NCBI GenBank assembly: GCA_040755755.1
Contig: JBFLZW010000064.1
Span: forward strand, 1 to 20,220
Direction of reading: 5' to 3'
DNA length: 20,220 nt
Source of the DNA: a bacterium
GTDB lineage: Bacteria; SZUA-182; DTGQ01
Shown: in pieces, positions 1 through 7,602 of the stretch
Numbering within the stretch: position 1 is the stretch's first letter
How the letters are laid out: every line of letters starts with the position of its first letter
The notes under the pieces: generated by a model
Database searches by the model: none
Seen by the model: the letters and a program-made list of their open reading frames with translations, nothing else
What the model was told of the DNA's origin: nothing
Program-made: the position numbers and the translations under genes

Positions 1-15
1 GCCTGGAAGCAAGCA

Positions 16-54
16 AAAAGTAAAAAGGCACAAGGAGGAACTTGTTTTACTTTT
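16..54. repeat. Imperfect inverted repeat at left edge
   Basis: The arms are AAAAGTAAAA (16-25) and TTTTACTTTT (45-54), with inner arms CAAG (31-34) and CTTG (41-44). A five-base bulge sits in the left arm. A second TTTTACTTTT follows at 51-60. The segment opening GCCTGGAAG at base 1 resembles GCCTGGAAGTAAAAAGG near the right edge at 20096, so it looks like a member of a dispersed A-rich extragenic repeat. No coding function is seen. Confidence 0.45.
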
Positions 55-70
55 ACTTTTCAATGATATC

Positions 71-94
71 CTCTGCGTCTCAGCGTCTCTGCGG
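71..94. repeat. Dispersed CTCTGYGTCTC extragenic repeat
   Basis: The segment repeats the theme CTCTGCGTCTCAGCGTCTC and ends CTGCGG. A similar copy with GTG in place of GCG lies at 11554-11579. Such repeats are common between genes in environmental bacterial genomes. This one lies downstream of the histidine kinase gene, in a 207-base stretch with no credible gene. Confidence 0.5.
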
Positions 95-207
95 GAGAAT
101 TACTAATTCTTATGTAAGTGCCATTCGTCTTAGCTTAACACCTATGCCCCAGAGGGGCGAGGGAGAAAAACGCGAACCTACCCTTCTGCGCCCCATCTCC
201 GTCCCCC

Positions 208-1734
208 TCACGAAAGGACCCGCTTGATCAGCTTCGACAGCTCCATGGCGGTATAGGGTTTCTGGATAAAGCCTACGGCACCTCCCTTCAGGAATTCCGA
301 GCTGATGCGGTTGGGCAGGTAGCCGGTCGAGATGACAACCCGGACATTCCGGTTGATTGATTTCAGCTCCCTGAAGGTTTCCAGCCCATCTTTTTTCGGC
401 ATGATCATATCCAGGATTACCAGGTCGATCGAATTATCATTCTTTTTATACACCTCAAGGGCTTCTTCTCCATCCGCGGCACACAGGACAGTATATCCGG
501 AGCGCAGCAGGATATTGGAGGTCATCTTCCGGACCAGGTCCTCATCCTCGACAATCATCACCGTGCCCTGCCCCTCACTTACCTGGCATCCGTCCGCTTT
601 GGCAGCAGAGCTTGAGATGGCGGGCAGATAGATATCAAAGCTCGTCCCTGCTCCAGGCTGACTCTCGACCAGAATGGTGCCCTGATGGGCTTTGACGATG
701 CCAAAGGCTACCGAGAGGCCAAGACCTGTTCCTTTCCCGACATCTTTGGTTGTAAAGAAGGGGTCAAAGATATAGGGGAGCAGTTTTTCCTCTATGCCGT
801 GGCCGGTATCGGAGATCCGGATATGAGTATATTTTCCTTCGCGAAGGCCGATATGCTTGAGGCAAAAATCCTCACTCAAGTCCAGGCTTTCCGTGATAAT
901 GGCCAATTTTCCGCCCTGTGGCATGGCATCTGTGGCATTATGACAGATATTCATCACTGCCTGCATGATCTGGCCTTTATCAATCCGGACTGGTAAGGAG
1001 CCTTCCTGCAGGCGAGTGACAACTTCGATCCGGTTTGAAAGGTGGTTGTTCCGCATCAGGCCGATAGCCTCTCTGATCACCTCATTGATATCGATTATCT
1101 GGGAATGGGATTCCTGCCGGTTGCCGAAAGCCATGAGCTGGGATACGAGATCAGCACCTACCGATGCTGATTTCTCGATAGTTTCCACGTGCTTGTAGTA
1201 TTCCTCATCTCCGTTCAGGGAAGCCCTTAAGTAGGAGGCGGAGCCCAGGATCCCGGTCAGGACATCGTTGAACTTATGGGCAACCTCGTTTACCAGTTTC
1301 CCGATGCATTCCATGCGCTGAGCGTTAATAAGCTGATCTTCGAGCTTCTTCTTGTCAGTTATATCCCGGATCGAGGCCTGAATCAGTCCCTTGTGAGAAC
1401 ATGCGTTTTTAATATACAATTCCACAATCTTGGTTTGACCATCTTTGGTAACGATTTCCACCTGAATATCAGAACGGGGGATCATGTGTTCATTGATGAT
1501 CATCCTGAAATAATGCCCGATGAACCTTTTTTCTTTAGCTGACAGAAGATCACTGTAATGAGTTTTTTCCAGCTCTTCGCTGGAATATCCGGTAATCAGC
1601 TCACAGGTTTTATTAGCGTCGTGAAGAAACCCGTCATGGTCTACAGTAAACAGCCCATCAGTGGCGTTCTGGTATAAATGGTAGTATTTTCCTTCCAAAC
1701 CTTGATCTTTACCAGGGTCGTTCATTTTCCCCAT
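208..1734 (-). CDS. PAS-domain hybrid histidine kinase with C-terminal receiver
   Basis: A 508-residue hybrid two-component sensor. Residues about 15-130 form a PAS domain. The dimerisation domain carries the H-box at 149-168 with phospho-acceptor His153 in VAHKFNDVLTGILG. The HATPase domain shows an N-box (CHNATDA, Asn266), G1 (SDTGHGI, Asp309), an F-box (FDPFFTTK) and G2 (GKGTGLGL). A receiver domain fills 390-508, with phospho-acceptor Asp442 (VILDMIMP), Thr470 and Lys492. No transmembrane segment or DNA-binding output domain is seen, so it is probably a cytoplasmic sensor that passes phosphate on to partners elsewhere. The H-box has HKFND where this subfamily usually has HDFNN. The start at 1734 has a GGTGAT ribosome site eight bases upstream; a second ATG at 1725 is possible. 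It lies 144 bases after the radical SAM gene and has no adjacent response regulator. The ligand cannot be read from the sequence. Confidence 0.93.
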   Translation of the reverse strand: MGKMNDPGKDQGLEGKYYHLYQNATDGLFTVDHDGFLHDANKTCELITGYSSEELEKTHYSDLLSAKEKRFIGHYFRMIINEHMIPRSDIQVEIVTKDGQTKIVELYIKNACSHKGLIQASIRDITDKKKLEDQLINAQRMECIGKLVNEVAHKFNDVLTGILGSASYLRASLNGDEEYYKHVETIEKSASVGADLVSQLMAFGNRQESHSQIIDINEVIREAIGLMRNNHLSNRIEVVTRLQEGSLPVRIDKGQIMQAVMNICHNATDAMPQGGKLAIITESLDLSEDFCLKHIGLREGKYTHIRISDTGHGIEEKLLPYIFDPFFTTKDVGKGTGLGLSVAFGIVKAHQGTILVESQPGAGTSFDIYLPAISSSAAKADGCQVSEGQGTVMIVEDEDLVRKMTSNILLRSGYTVLCAADGEEALEVYKKNDNSIDLVILDMIMPKKDGLETFRELKSINRNVRVVISTGYLPNRISSEFLKGGAVGFIQKPYTAMELSKLIKRVLS

Positions 1735-1878
1735 ATATTGAGATCACCCCCATTCTTTTGGAAAAATTTCAAAAGCCTCAGTGAAACCTCCTGGCATGAG
1801 GTGTCTTTCTGCGGCTTGGGTAATAAATAATGTGATTAACCGTGGCGACAGAGAAACTTCAGAATAATTATCGACTGA

Positions 1879-2982
1879 CTATTGTGGGGAAGCAGGTGAA
1901 TCCGGAATTTCCCCGCACCGAAGACCGCCAGGCTCCAGGCTCCTGTCGGGCTGGATGCGGATTTGCCGGCAGCGGCAATCCTGCTGCAACCGATTCAGGT
2001 TTTGCCGGTTATGGCCGATGAAAATGGATAACTCACGCTCCGGAACCATAATCACGAGCCGCCTGCCCTGGCCATCATGTCTGGCCAAAAGCTCCTGCAT
2101 CCGGTCAAACGCTATGGAAGATGTTACCAGCTCTCCCAAGGCAGGATGAAAGGGACCGGCAACCACGATCCCGGCATTCAGCATGCCCGGAACTGATTGC
2201 AGGCCGATCCGGGCAACATCGATGCCGCTTCCGGTCAGCCGCAGGGACAGCTCCTTGCAGATTCCAACCGCCTCCTCCAGCGTTAGTGGTGTGTAACTCC
2301 CGCGCCGGTACATCCTCTCCAGCTCAGTATCCTTAATGACCAGGGTGGGATGAATCCGCACAAAGTGAGGAGATAACCGGATAACCCGTTCAACGGTATC
2401 GTACAGACTCTCACGGCTCTCTCCCGGCAATCCGACCATCAGATGAAGACCGATGGTGAACCGGTGCTGGTGGAGCAGACCTACTGCCCCGGCAACCTGA
2501 TCCCCTGAATACGGCCGGCCAGCTTTTCGCAGCACATCTTCATCCATGGACTGAACGCCGATTTCAATGGTCCTGACCCCATGGTCTGCCAGAAACTGCA
2601 ATCCGTCCCCGGAAATATAATCGGGCCGGGTGGAAATCCGGATGCCGTCAATATGCCCTTCGTGAACAGCACGGGCCGCAGGCAGCAGGAATTCCCGCTG
2701 AACATCGGCGGTCATGCCCGTAAAGTTGCTGCCGTAATAGGCAACTTCAATCCGGCCGGGGAATCCGCTCTGTTTCCTTTGCCGGGTTTGCCGAATTGTC
2801 TGCAAGCAGGTCTGAATGAGCGGATAAATCTCCTGCGGATCATGGATCAGAGAGCTTCCGACCACCTCCTTCTGATTACAAAAGATACATCGATTCGGAC
2901 ATCCCTGATTCGGCAAAAAAACCGGGATGATTTTCGCCCTGGAATATTTGGTTAACTCCTGTCCGGAGTTAGTAATCCTCAT
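1879..2982 (-). CDS. Elp3-like radical SAM protein
   Basis: A 367-residue radical SAM enzyme. The [4Fe-4S] cluster motif C-x3-C-x2-C is at Cys28, Cys32 and Cys35 (GCPNRCIFC), close to the N-terminus. Motifs typical of the Elp3-like group follow: an AYYGSNFTGM segment, ISTRPDYI, EIGVQSMDEDVL, the Gly-rich LMVGLPGES, and the C-terminal segment PGMLNAGIVVAGPFHPALGE. The last 40 residues are Arg-rich and poorly conserved in appearance. There is no acetyltransferase domain as in eukaryotic Elp3, so this is the short bacterial form whose substrate is unknown; tRNA modification is a guess from the family name only. The ATG at 2982 has no good ribosome site, but no better in-frame start lies before the cluster motif. 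A 65-bp hairpin repeat separates it from gpsA upstream. Confidence 0.88.
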   Translation of the reverse strand: MRITNSGQELTKYSRAKIIPVFLPNQGCPNRCIFCNQKEVVGSSLIHDPQEIYPLIQTCLQTIRQTRQRKQSGFPGRIEVAYYGSNFTGMTADVQREFLLPAARAVHEGHIDGIRISTRPDYISGDGLQFLADHGVRTIEIGVQSMDEDVLRKAGRPYSGDQVAGAVGLLHQHRFTIGLHLMVGLPGESRESLYDTVERVIRLSPHFVRIHPTLVIKDTELERMYRRGSYTPLTLEEAVGICKELSLRLTGSGIDVARIGLQSVPGMLNAGIVVAGPFHPALGELVTSSIAFDRMQELLARHDGQGRRLVIMVPERELSIFIGHNRQNLNRLQQDCRCRQIRIQPDRSLEPGGLRCGEIPDSPASPQ

Positions 2983-3035
2983 CTTTGTTCTGTATTCTCA
3001 GACTTTCGATCCTATTCGAGTTTCAATGAATATTT

Positions 3036-3100
3036 TTAACCACAAAACACACGAAACACAGGAAAAGTACAAAAAATACTTTCGTGTGTTTCGTGGTTAA
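3036..3100. repeat. Long palindromic extragenic repeat (21-bp arms)
   Basis: Arms 3036-3056 and 3080-3100 are complementary over 21 bases with one mismatch; the right arm begins TTTCGTGTGTTTCGTGG. The loop is 23 bases. The right end lies seven bases beyond the gpsA stop codon, so transcripts leaving gpsA would form this hairpin before reaching the radical SAM gene. There is no T-run for a classic terminator. Elements of this sequence type (CACGAAACACACGAAA) are known as dispersed extragenic repeats in environmental bacteria. Confidence 0.8.
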
Positions 3101-3107
3101 CATTCCT

Positions 3108-4109
3108 CTATTCGTACTTCAAAGTGCGGCTCATCAGCTCCGAAAAAGCATTCGCAGGGTTTCTTCCCTCGAAGAGGATGGCTGATACCTGCTCGGCAAT
3201 AGGCATTTCCACCTGATATTTCCGGGCCAGACGTAAGGCCGCCCGGGTGGTCACTACCCCTTCGGCGACCATTTTCATGCCGCTCTGAATCCGGGATAAT
3301 TCCTCTCCCCGGCCTATCCGCAGCCCCAGAGTCCTGTTCCGGCTCAAATCACCAGTGCAGGTCAGGACCAGGTCTCCCATTCCGGCAAGACCATAGAAGG
3401 TTTCCTGACGGGCACCCATAGCTACCCCCAGACGGGTTATTTCAACCAGCCCGCGGGTGATAAGGGCGGCACGGGCATTATGGCCAAACCCCAGACCGTC
3501 GGAAATCCCGGCGGCAATGGCAATCACGTTTTTCAGGGAACCGGCCAGCTCCACACCAATAAGGTCACTGTTCCGGTAAACCCGAAAATAGGGAGAGGAA
3601 AACATATGCTGAACATAAATGGCTTCCTGCTCGCTCTGGCAGGCTACGGCTACGGCTGTGGCCATCTTCCGGGAAACCTCCCTGGCGAAACTGGGGCCGG
3701 AAAGGCATGATATCCTGATCTCAAGCCGGGGAGGAATTAATTGCTGAATTACCTGGGAAATGCGCAGTAAAGAATCCTCTTCGAGTCCCTTGGTAGCCGA
3801 AACAAGATGCACTCCTTCAGAAAGATAACGCCGGTACTGGAGGGTGACCTGCCGGGCCACATGGGAGGGAACTACGGAAACAATGACTGACTTTCCTCTG
3901 ACCGCCTCCTCAAGGGAATTTGTAGGACTTACGCCGGCAGGAATTTCAATTCCCGGCAGAAACAGAGTATTTTCTCTCTTTGTTTCGATCTCCTTAACCA
4001 GATCCGGCTCAAAGACCCACAGGGTAACTTCATACCCCTTGTCTGCCAGCAGAACAGCCAGGGTAGTTCCCCAGCTCCCGGCCCCGATAACCGCAACCTT
4101 CACACCCAT
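3108..4109 (-). CDS. gpsA: Glycerol-3-phosphate dehydrogenase [NAD(P)+]
   Basis: A 333-residue enzyme that reduces dihydroxyacetone phosphate to sn-glycerol-3-phosphate, the backbone for phospholipids, in the cytoplasm. The N-terminal Rossmann motif is VIGAGSWGTTLA. Further family signatures are SATKGLE, CLSGPSFAREV, the catalytic-region GVELAGSLKNVIAIAAG, and GLAGMGDLVLTCTGDLSRNRTLG. The length matches the family. I place the start at the ATG at 4109 because AGGTGA lies six bases before it. A GTG at 4115 is also open but too close to that site. The ribosome site overlaps the stop codon of purH (4118-4116), so the two genes are very likely co-transcribed and translationally coupled. Confidence 0.97.
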   Translation of the reverse strand: MGVKVAVIGAGSWGTTLAVLLADKGYEVTLWVFEPDLVKEIETKRENTLFLPGIEIPAGVSPTNSLEEAVRGKSVIVSVVPSHVARQVTLQYRRYLSEGVHLVSATKGLEEDSLLRISQVIQQLIPPRLEIRISCLSGPSFAREVSRKMATAVAVACQSEQEAIYVQHMFSSPYFRVYRNSDLIGVELAGSLKNVIAIAAGISDGLGFGHNARAALITRGLVEITRLGVAMGARQETFYGLAGMGDLVLTCTGDLSRNRTLGLRIGRGEELSRIQSGMKMVAEGVVTTRAALRLARKYQVEMPIAEQVSAILFEGRNPANAFSELMSRTLKYE

Positions 4110-4115
4110 AACCAC

Positions 4116-4736
4116 TCACCTGACCCTGGGGGCATTGCCCTCGATTGTTACCCTTTTCAAATACTCGGTGATGGCCTGATCGTAGTGGGCCGTATGAGCG
4201 TAGACTTTCTTCATGAGAGAAAATCTGGTAGCGCAACTGACCGATCCCTGGTTTTCCTCCATTTCCCGGCAAATTGAAGGATAATCCGACGGATCCACGA
4301 CTACGACCACATCCTGGAAATTCTTCGCCGCGGCCCGCAGCATGGTTGGACCGCCAATGTCAATGTTTTCAATGGCCTGATCAAATGTGCTTTTCGGATT
4401 GGCAACGGTTTTCTCAAACGGGTAGAGATTGACCACAACCATATCGATCGGCAGACAGCCCTGCTCGGCCAACTGCCGCATATGCTCAGGATTATCTCTT
4501 CTGGCCAGAAGCCCGGCATGGATTTTGGGATGCAGGGTCTTTACCCGGCCATCCAGCATCTCCGGCGATTGGGTATAGTCGGAAACCGGAACCATCGGTA
4601 TTCCCTTCTCCTTCAACAACCTGGCCGTACCTCCGGTAGACAGTATCTGAATGTTCCACTCATGCAGTTTCCCGGCTAATTCCACAAGCCCGGTTTTGTC
4701 CGAAACACTGATCAATGCCCTTTGAATTTTTCCCAT
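4116..4736 (-). CDS. purH: Stand-alone IMP cyclohydrolase (PurH N-terminal domain only)
   Basis: The 206 residues match the N-terminal, MGS-like IMP cyclohydrolase domain of bifunctional PurH, which closes FAICAR to IMP in the last step of purine synthesis. Signatures include [53 protein letters not shown] and [17 protein letters not shown]. The protein ends after the domain, where the AICAR transformylase half would start, with an intact stop and gpsA following at once. This is therefore a domain-sized gene, not an obvious truncation. Such stand-alone forms are known where another enzyme performs the formylation. The ATG at 4736 has GGAG five bases upstream and matches the usual N-terminus. 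An ATG at 4784 with AAAGGAG eight bases upstream would add 16 residues and cannot be excluded. Confidence 0.93.
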   Translation of the reverse strand: MGKIQRALISVSDKTGLVELAGKLHEWNIQILSTGGTARLLKEKGIPMVPVSDYTQSPEMLDGRVKTLHPKIHAGLLARRDNPEHMRQLAEQGCLPIDMVVVNLYPFEKTVANPKSTFDQAIENIDIGGPTMLRAAAKNFQDVVVVVDPSDYPSICREMEENQGSVSCATRFSLMKKVYAHTAHYDQAITEYLKRVTIEGNAPRVR

Positions 4737-4808
4737 GAGCTCTCCATCCTTCCCCTGCCCTGGCCTTTCCTGCTGCCAGAGCATCAGGGAATCTCCTTTC
4801 CTTCGTTC

Positions 4809-5186
4809 CTAAAAATCCCCGCTATCTCCTGACGGGATCGATGTATCTGCCGTTCCCTCTCCTCCTTCCGCTTCATGTGCCGCCTCATCGATCATCTGCT
4901 CCAGCTCGTCACCGGCAAATTCCTCGCCCATTTCCTTCCCCATTTTTTTCATCCATCTGGCCATGCTGACCGGATCATTTTCATCCAGTCCTGCAAGTTT
5001 GGAGGGATCAGCCAATGACTCCAGTCTGGCCTCGTCGGATTTCAGCATCCGAACGCGAGAGATCAGTTTTTCAAGATCGTTACTGCCGCAGTGCCTGCAC
5101 TGTGGAGATTGAGGACTGGTCAGGTTTAAAATGAGAAAAGTTGACCTTTTGCAGCATTGCCTGCATTCATATTCATAAATTGGCAT
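4809..5186 (-). CDS. FmdB-type zinc ribbon protein
   Basis: A 125-residue protein starting MPIYEYECRQCCKR, the hallmark of the FmdB/CxxC-CxxC regulatory-protein family. Zinc ligands are probably Cys8/Cys11 and Cys30/Cys33 (CRHCGS). Residue 12 is also Cys, where the family often has Gly. The C-terminal two thirds are acidic (from about residue 70, GDELEQMIDEAAHEAEGGEG) and probably disordered. The family name comes from a formamidase locus; its true role is not established, and regulation or ribosome or metal-related functions are all conjectural. The start has AAAGGAG ten bases upstream. It lies directly before purH, with 72 bases between them (24 if the longer purH start is used). Confidence 0.88.
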   Translation of the reverse strand: MPIYEYECRQCCKRSTFLILNLTSPQSPQCRHCGSNDLEKLISRVRMLKSDEARLESLADPSKLAGLDENDPVSMARWMKKMGKEMGEEFAGDELEQMIDEAAHEAEGGEGTADTSIPSGDSGDF

Positions 5187-5202
5187 AAGGCTATTTCTCC
5201 TT

Positions 5203-5218
5203 TTTTACCTTGGTAAAA
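5203..5218. promoter_or_regulatory. Palindrome upstream of the FmdB-like gene
   Basis: Seven-base arms TTTTACC (5203-5209) and GGTAAAA (5212-5218) are separated by two bases. It sits just upstream of the AAAGGAG ribosome site of the FmdB-like gene. It may be an operator or part of the neighbouring repeat; nothing else supports a role. Confidence 0.3.
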
Positions 5219-5220
5219 GA

Positions 5221-5290
5221 AGTATCAGTTATCAGTTTCTTTACTGATCACTTGCTTTTTACTGACCACTGACCACTATCGACCACTATC
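5221..5290. repeat. Tandem ACTGACCACTG-type extragenic repeat
   Basis: The segment contains iterated units such as ACTGACCACTGACCACT followed by ATCGACCACTATC, plus two ATCAGTT units. ATCAGT (5231-5236) and ACTGAT (5243-5248) can form a six-base hairpin. It includes the TAG stop codon (5288-5286) of the Cys-rich gene. It belongs to the GTGGTCAGTGGTCAGT-type dispersed repeats seen between genes in several bacterial phyla. Confidence 0.7.
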
Positions 5291-6173
5291 CTGAATGCTC
5301 TTCTTCATTCTGGCAGTGGTTGATGCGGTAAAGTTCCTCCCTGGCCTGGACAATGCAATATTCGGGATTTGCCATACCCTTCAGGCATAACAATTTCCTT
5401 CTCTTTTGTCCTTCGGGCAAGGTCTCGGCCTCACTCACATCCACCAGGGAACCATGCGAGCAGTTCAGGCATTTTTCATATTGATCATCCATAATTCTGC
5501 CGGTCAAAAGTGCCTGCCTGGCCTCAGCCAGGGTCCAGGGGTGAGCTTTGGCCTTGCTCTCAATTTCAACCGCGTGGACCCGCTCCAGAATCAGCCTCCC
5601 CCGGTCCAGATGCAAGGTTGCCTTAAAGTCGAGCTGATCTCCCTCACCAAGCCGAAGGCGGCTCTGCTGAGAAGAGCTGAGGATGGCATAGATCGTATCC
5701 TCAAAAGGGGTAAGATCCACGAACCCTTCCTTGAACACCAGAATAAACCCCTGAAATAACAAGCGGGAATGACCGTTGTTACAGTTCATGATAACCCTGG
5801 GTTTGACTGTGGCGATTGTTCCGGCAAAGTCAACCTGTCGATCCTTCTTGCTCTGCAGCCACAGTTCGAATTCCTGAAAACCTTTCAGAAAAATTTGATG
5901 CTCCTGCGGGCTGAGGAGCAATTCAGGGCATTTGATGATTTTTTCATCATAATACTCAGGACAGGAGGAGCATTTCCTCCCCACATGCGTATACGACCTG
6001 GGACAGGAAAGCCCCCGGTTCAGCTTGCGGCATTTCCACTTAAAATAAATGCAGCCGTTCGGGTAGCATTTTTTTTCTTTCAGCACATGATAGGCGGAAA
6101 TCACATTCCCAAACCCCTGATGAGATTCATGCCTGCACCGGAAGATATCAAGCCTCTTATACTGGTTCTTCAT
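5286..6173 (-). CDS. Cys-rich protein with possible OB-fold centre, unknown function
   Basis: A 295-residue protein I cannot name. The first 82 residues contain eight cysteines (13, 36, 41, 48, 57, 68, 71, 82) in spacings that suggest zinc or iron-sulfur binding, including C-x2-C at 68/71. Residues about 112-205 alternate beta strands with a FAGTIATVKPRV opening and a RGRLILERVHAVEIE close, which resembles an OB-fold-like barrel (inference). The C-terminal 65 residues hold a second cysteine group (235, 238, 263, 273, 287). There is no signal peptide or membrane segment. I chose the ATG at 6173 because GGAGA lies six bases upstream. The open frame runs upstream to 6488, but that part is antisense to repeat sequence and the glycosyltransferase 3' end. 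The stop lies inside a tandem repeat. It may be first in the operon with the FmdB-like gene and purH. Confidence 0.78.
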   Translation of the reverse strand: MKNQYKRLDIFRCRHESHQGFGNVISAYHVLKEKKCYPNGCIYFKWKCRKLNRGLSCPRSYTHVGRKCSSCPEYYDEKIIKCPELLLSPQEHQIFLKGFQEFELWLQSKKDRQVDFAGTIATVKPRVIMNCNNGHSRLLFQGFILVFKEGFVDLTPFEDTIYAILSSSQQSRLRLGEGDQLDFKATLHLDRGRLILERVHAVEIESKAKAHPWTLAEARQALLTGRIMDDQYEKCLNCSHGSLVDVSEAETLPEGQKRRKLLCLKGMANPEYCIVQAREELYRINHCQNEEEHSG

Positions 6174-6202
6174 CGCGAATCTCCAAAAGCTGCTTATCAA
6201 AG

Positions 6203-6231
6203 AGAGTAGCACATTTGCCCTGAAAATACAA
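6203..6231 (-). promoter_or_regulatory. Possible promoter of the Cys-rich gene
   Basis: On the minus strand TTGTAT (6231-6226) and TACTCT (6208-6203) are separated by 17 bases, about 30 bases before the start codon at 6173. Both boxes are imperfect, so support is moderate. Confidence 0.35.
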
Positions 6232-6240
6232 TATAAAGTA

Positions 6241-6307
6241 CAGGAGTCAGGAGTCAGAATACAGAATCCAGAATGGGTAAAGCATGTATTCTGACTCCTG
6301 ACTCCTG
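6241..6307. repeat. Perfect long palindromic extragenic repeat (23-bp arms)
   Basis: Arms 6241-6263 and 6285-6307 are fully complementary over 23 bases, with a 21-base loop. The left arm begins CAGGAGTCAGGAGTCAGAAT. The right end is eight bases beyond the glycosyltransferase stop codon. No T-run follows, so a factor-independent terminator is not clear, although such a strong hairpin could protect or attenuate the transcript. The same CAGGAGTCAGGAGT theme recurs at 17753-17786 before lpxI. Confidence 0.88.
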
Positions 6308-6315
6308 GCTGCTCT

Positions 6316-7602
6316 TCACTGGCCACTTTCTTTCCCGCCCAGAACAGCCTTTCCAGCCGCCGAAAGGCGGTTGCTCCATATACTCCACTCTTCCTCGATC
6401 CGCCGCAGGATTGCGGCCCAGGCTTTGTGCTGCTCAGGTCCGGCCGTGGTCCGTGCCCTGTCCAGGAGGAGGTGCCGGTAAAGTGCAAGGGCTTTATCAG
6501 CGCTTTTGGCTGTTGAAAATTCCCGTGCAGTGCTTCGCGCCGCCTCGATCAGGGAGCGGCGTTTTTGGGGCTCAAGTGAGGTGATCGAAGAAATGGCCTG
6601 AATGAACAGCTCTATCTTCTCCTCCCCGATCAACCGGCCATTCTCACCATCCCGGACTACCTCATGCACACCCGGAGCATCGAGGGCCACAACCGGAACA
6701 CCGGCAGCCATGGCCTCGAGCAGCACCATGCCCTGGGTTTCGCTCTTTGAGGTAAAAGCGAAAATGTCCATTGCCTGATAAGCATCAGCCAGCCTGCTGC
6801 CTACCAGGGCCCCGGTAACATGGAGGCGCTCGCGAACCTCCGCGTTGATGAATACTTCTTCTATCTTCGTCTGAGCAGGGCCTGAGCCGACAACCAGGGC
6901 ATGACTCGTGGGTGACTGTCTGATGAATCCGGCAACGGCCTCAGCCCAGAATTCGAGATTTTTCTCCGCAGCAAGACGGCCCACATACCCGATGACCAGG
7001 GCGTCAGCCGGAATTCCCATATCAGCCCGGAACAGCGGGCCGTTTCCCTGTCCAAACCGTTCGATATCAACCCCGGTGGGAATGACGCTTATCGGGGTCT
7101 TCACTCCCCGCCCGGTGAGAATCGCAGCCACGCTCTCACTCGGAGCGATCACCTGGTCACAGAGGTTGGCATATCCGGTTGATAGCTCGATGACGAAATG
7201 CCGGAGTCTGGGCGAGTCTCCCGGCACGTAATGCGTGTACTGCTCATACATGGTATGATGGGTGAACACCAGGGGAATATTGAGGCTGGCCGCGGTGCGA
7301 AGGGCTGTATCTCCCAGCAGGTAGGGATGATGCGAATGGATGATATCTGCCTGGAACAGCTCCATTTTCTTCGACAGGACCAGGGGTATGGCCAGGCTGA
7401 CCGAAAAATCGCTTCCATTGAAGTTCTGAATGGCCCGGACCCGGATGACATCTTTTTCGTCCTGGGGCGTATTCTCAAAGACCGGAGCCACAACCAGAAC
7501 CCGATGTCCCAGCCTGCGGTACTCATCCGTAAAAGCCTTGACGGAATTGGCCACCCCGCCCACATGAGGAATAAAGGTATTGGTGAACATGGCAATATTC
7601 AT
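6316..7602 (-). CDS. GT4-family glycosyltransferase
   Basis: A 428-residue retaining GT-B glycosyltransferase. The N-terminal FTNTFIPHVGGVANSV loop and the HSHHP motif (89-93) form the acceptor side. The donor-binding side shows IGYVGRLAAEKN (about 204-215) and the E-x7-E motif (Glu288, Glu296) in SETQGMVLLEAMAAGVPVVA. The N-terminus resembles diacylglycerol glucosyltransferases and related lipid or sugar transferases, so a glycolipid product is possible but not shown. The last 70 residues are a helical, Arg-rich tail. Its start codon overlaps the stop of the glycosidase-like gene in an ATGA (7602-7599), which implies translational coupling and probably a shared pathway. It is the last gene of the operon that begins at 11318. 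Confidence 0.93.
   Translation of the reverse strand: MNIAMFTNTFIPHVGGVANSVKAFTDEYRRLGHRVLVVAPVFENTPQDEKDVIRVRAIQNFNGSDFSVSLAIPLVLSKKMELFQADIIHSHHPYLLGDTALRTAASLNIPLVFTHHTMYEQYTHYVPGDSPRLRHFVIELSTGYANLCDQVIAPSESVAAILTGRGVKTPISVIPTGVDIERFGQGNGPLFRADMGIPADALVIGYVGRLAAEKNLEFWAEAVAGFIRQSPTSHALVVGSGPAQTKIEEVFINAEVRERLHVTGALVGSRLADAYQAMDIFAFTSKSETQGMVLLEAMAAGVPVVALDAPGVHEVVRDGENGRLIGEEKIELFIQAISSITSLEPQKRRSLIEAARSTAREFSTAKSADKALALYRHLLLDRARTTAGPEQHKAWAAILRRIEEEWSIWSNRLSAAGKAVLGGKESGQ

Noticed and set aside
146-158. GCCCC-AGA-GGGGC hairpin downstream of the histidine kinase, considered as a terminator
   Set aside because: The stem is only five base pairs and no T-run follows on either strand.
5769-6209. 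146-codon open frame opposite the Cys-rich gene
   Set aside because: It is antisense to a gene with a good ribosome site and conserved-looking cysteine clusters, and it has no recognisable motif.
6174-6488. N-terminal extension of the Cys-rich protein up to 6488
   Set aside because: It would be translated from repeat DNA and from the 3' end of the glycosyltransferase gene in another frame; a good ribosome site supports the ATG at 6173.
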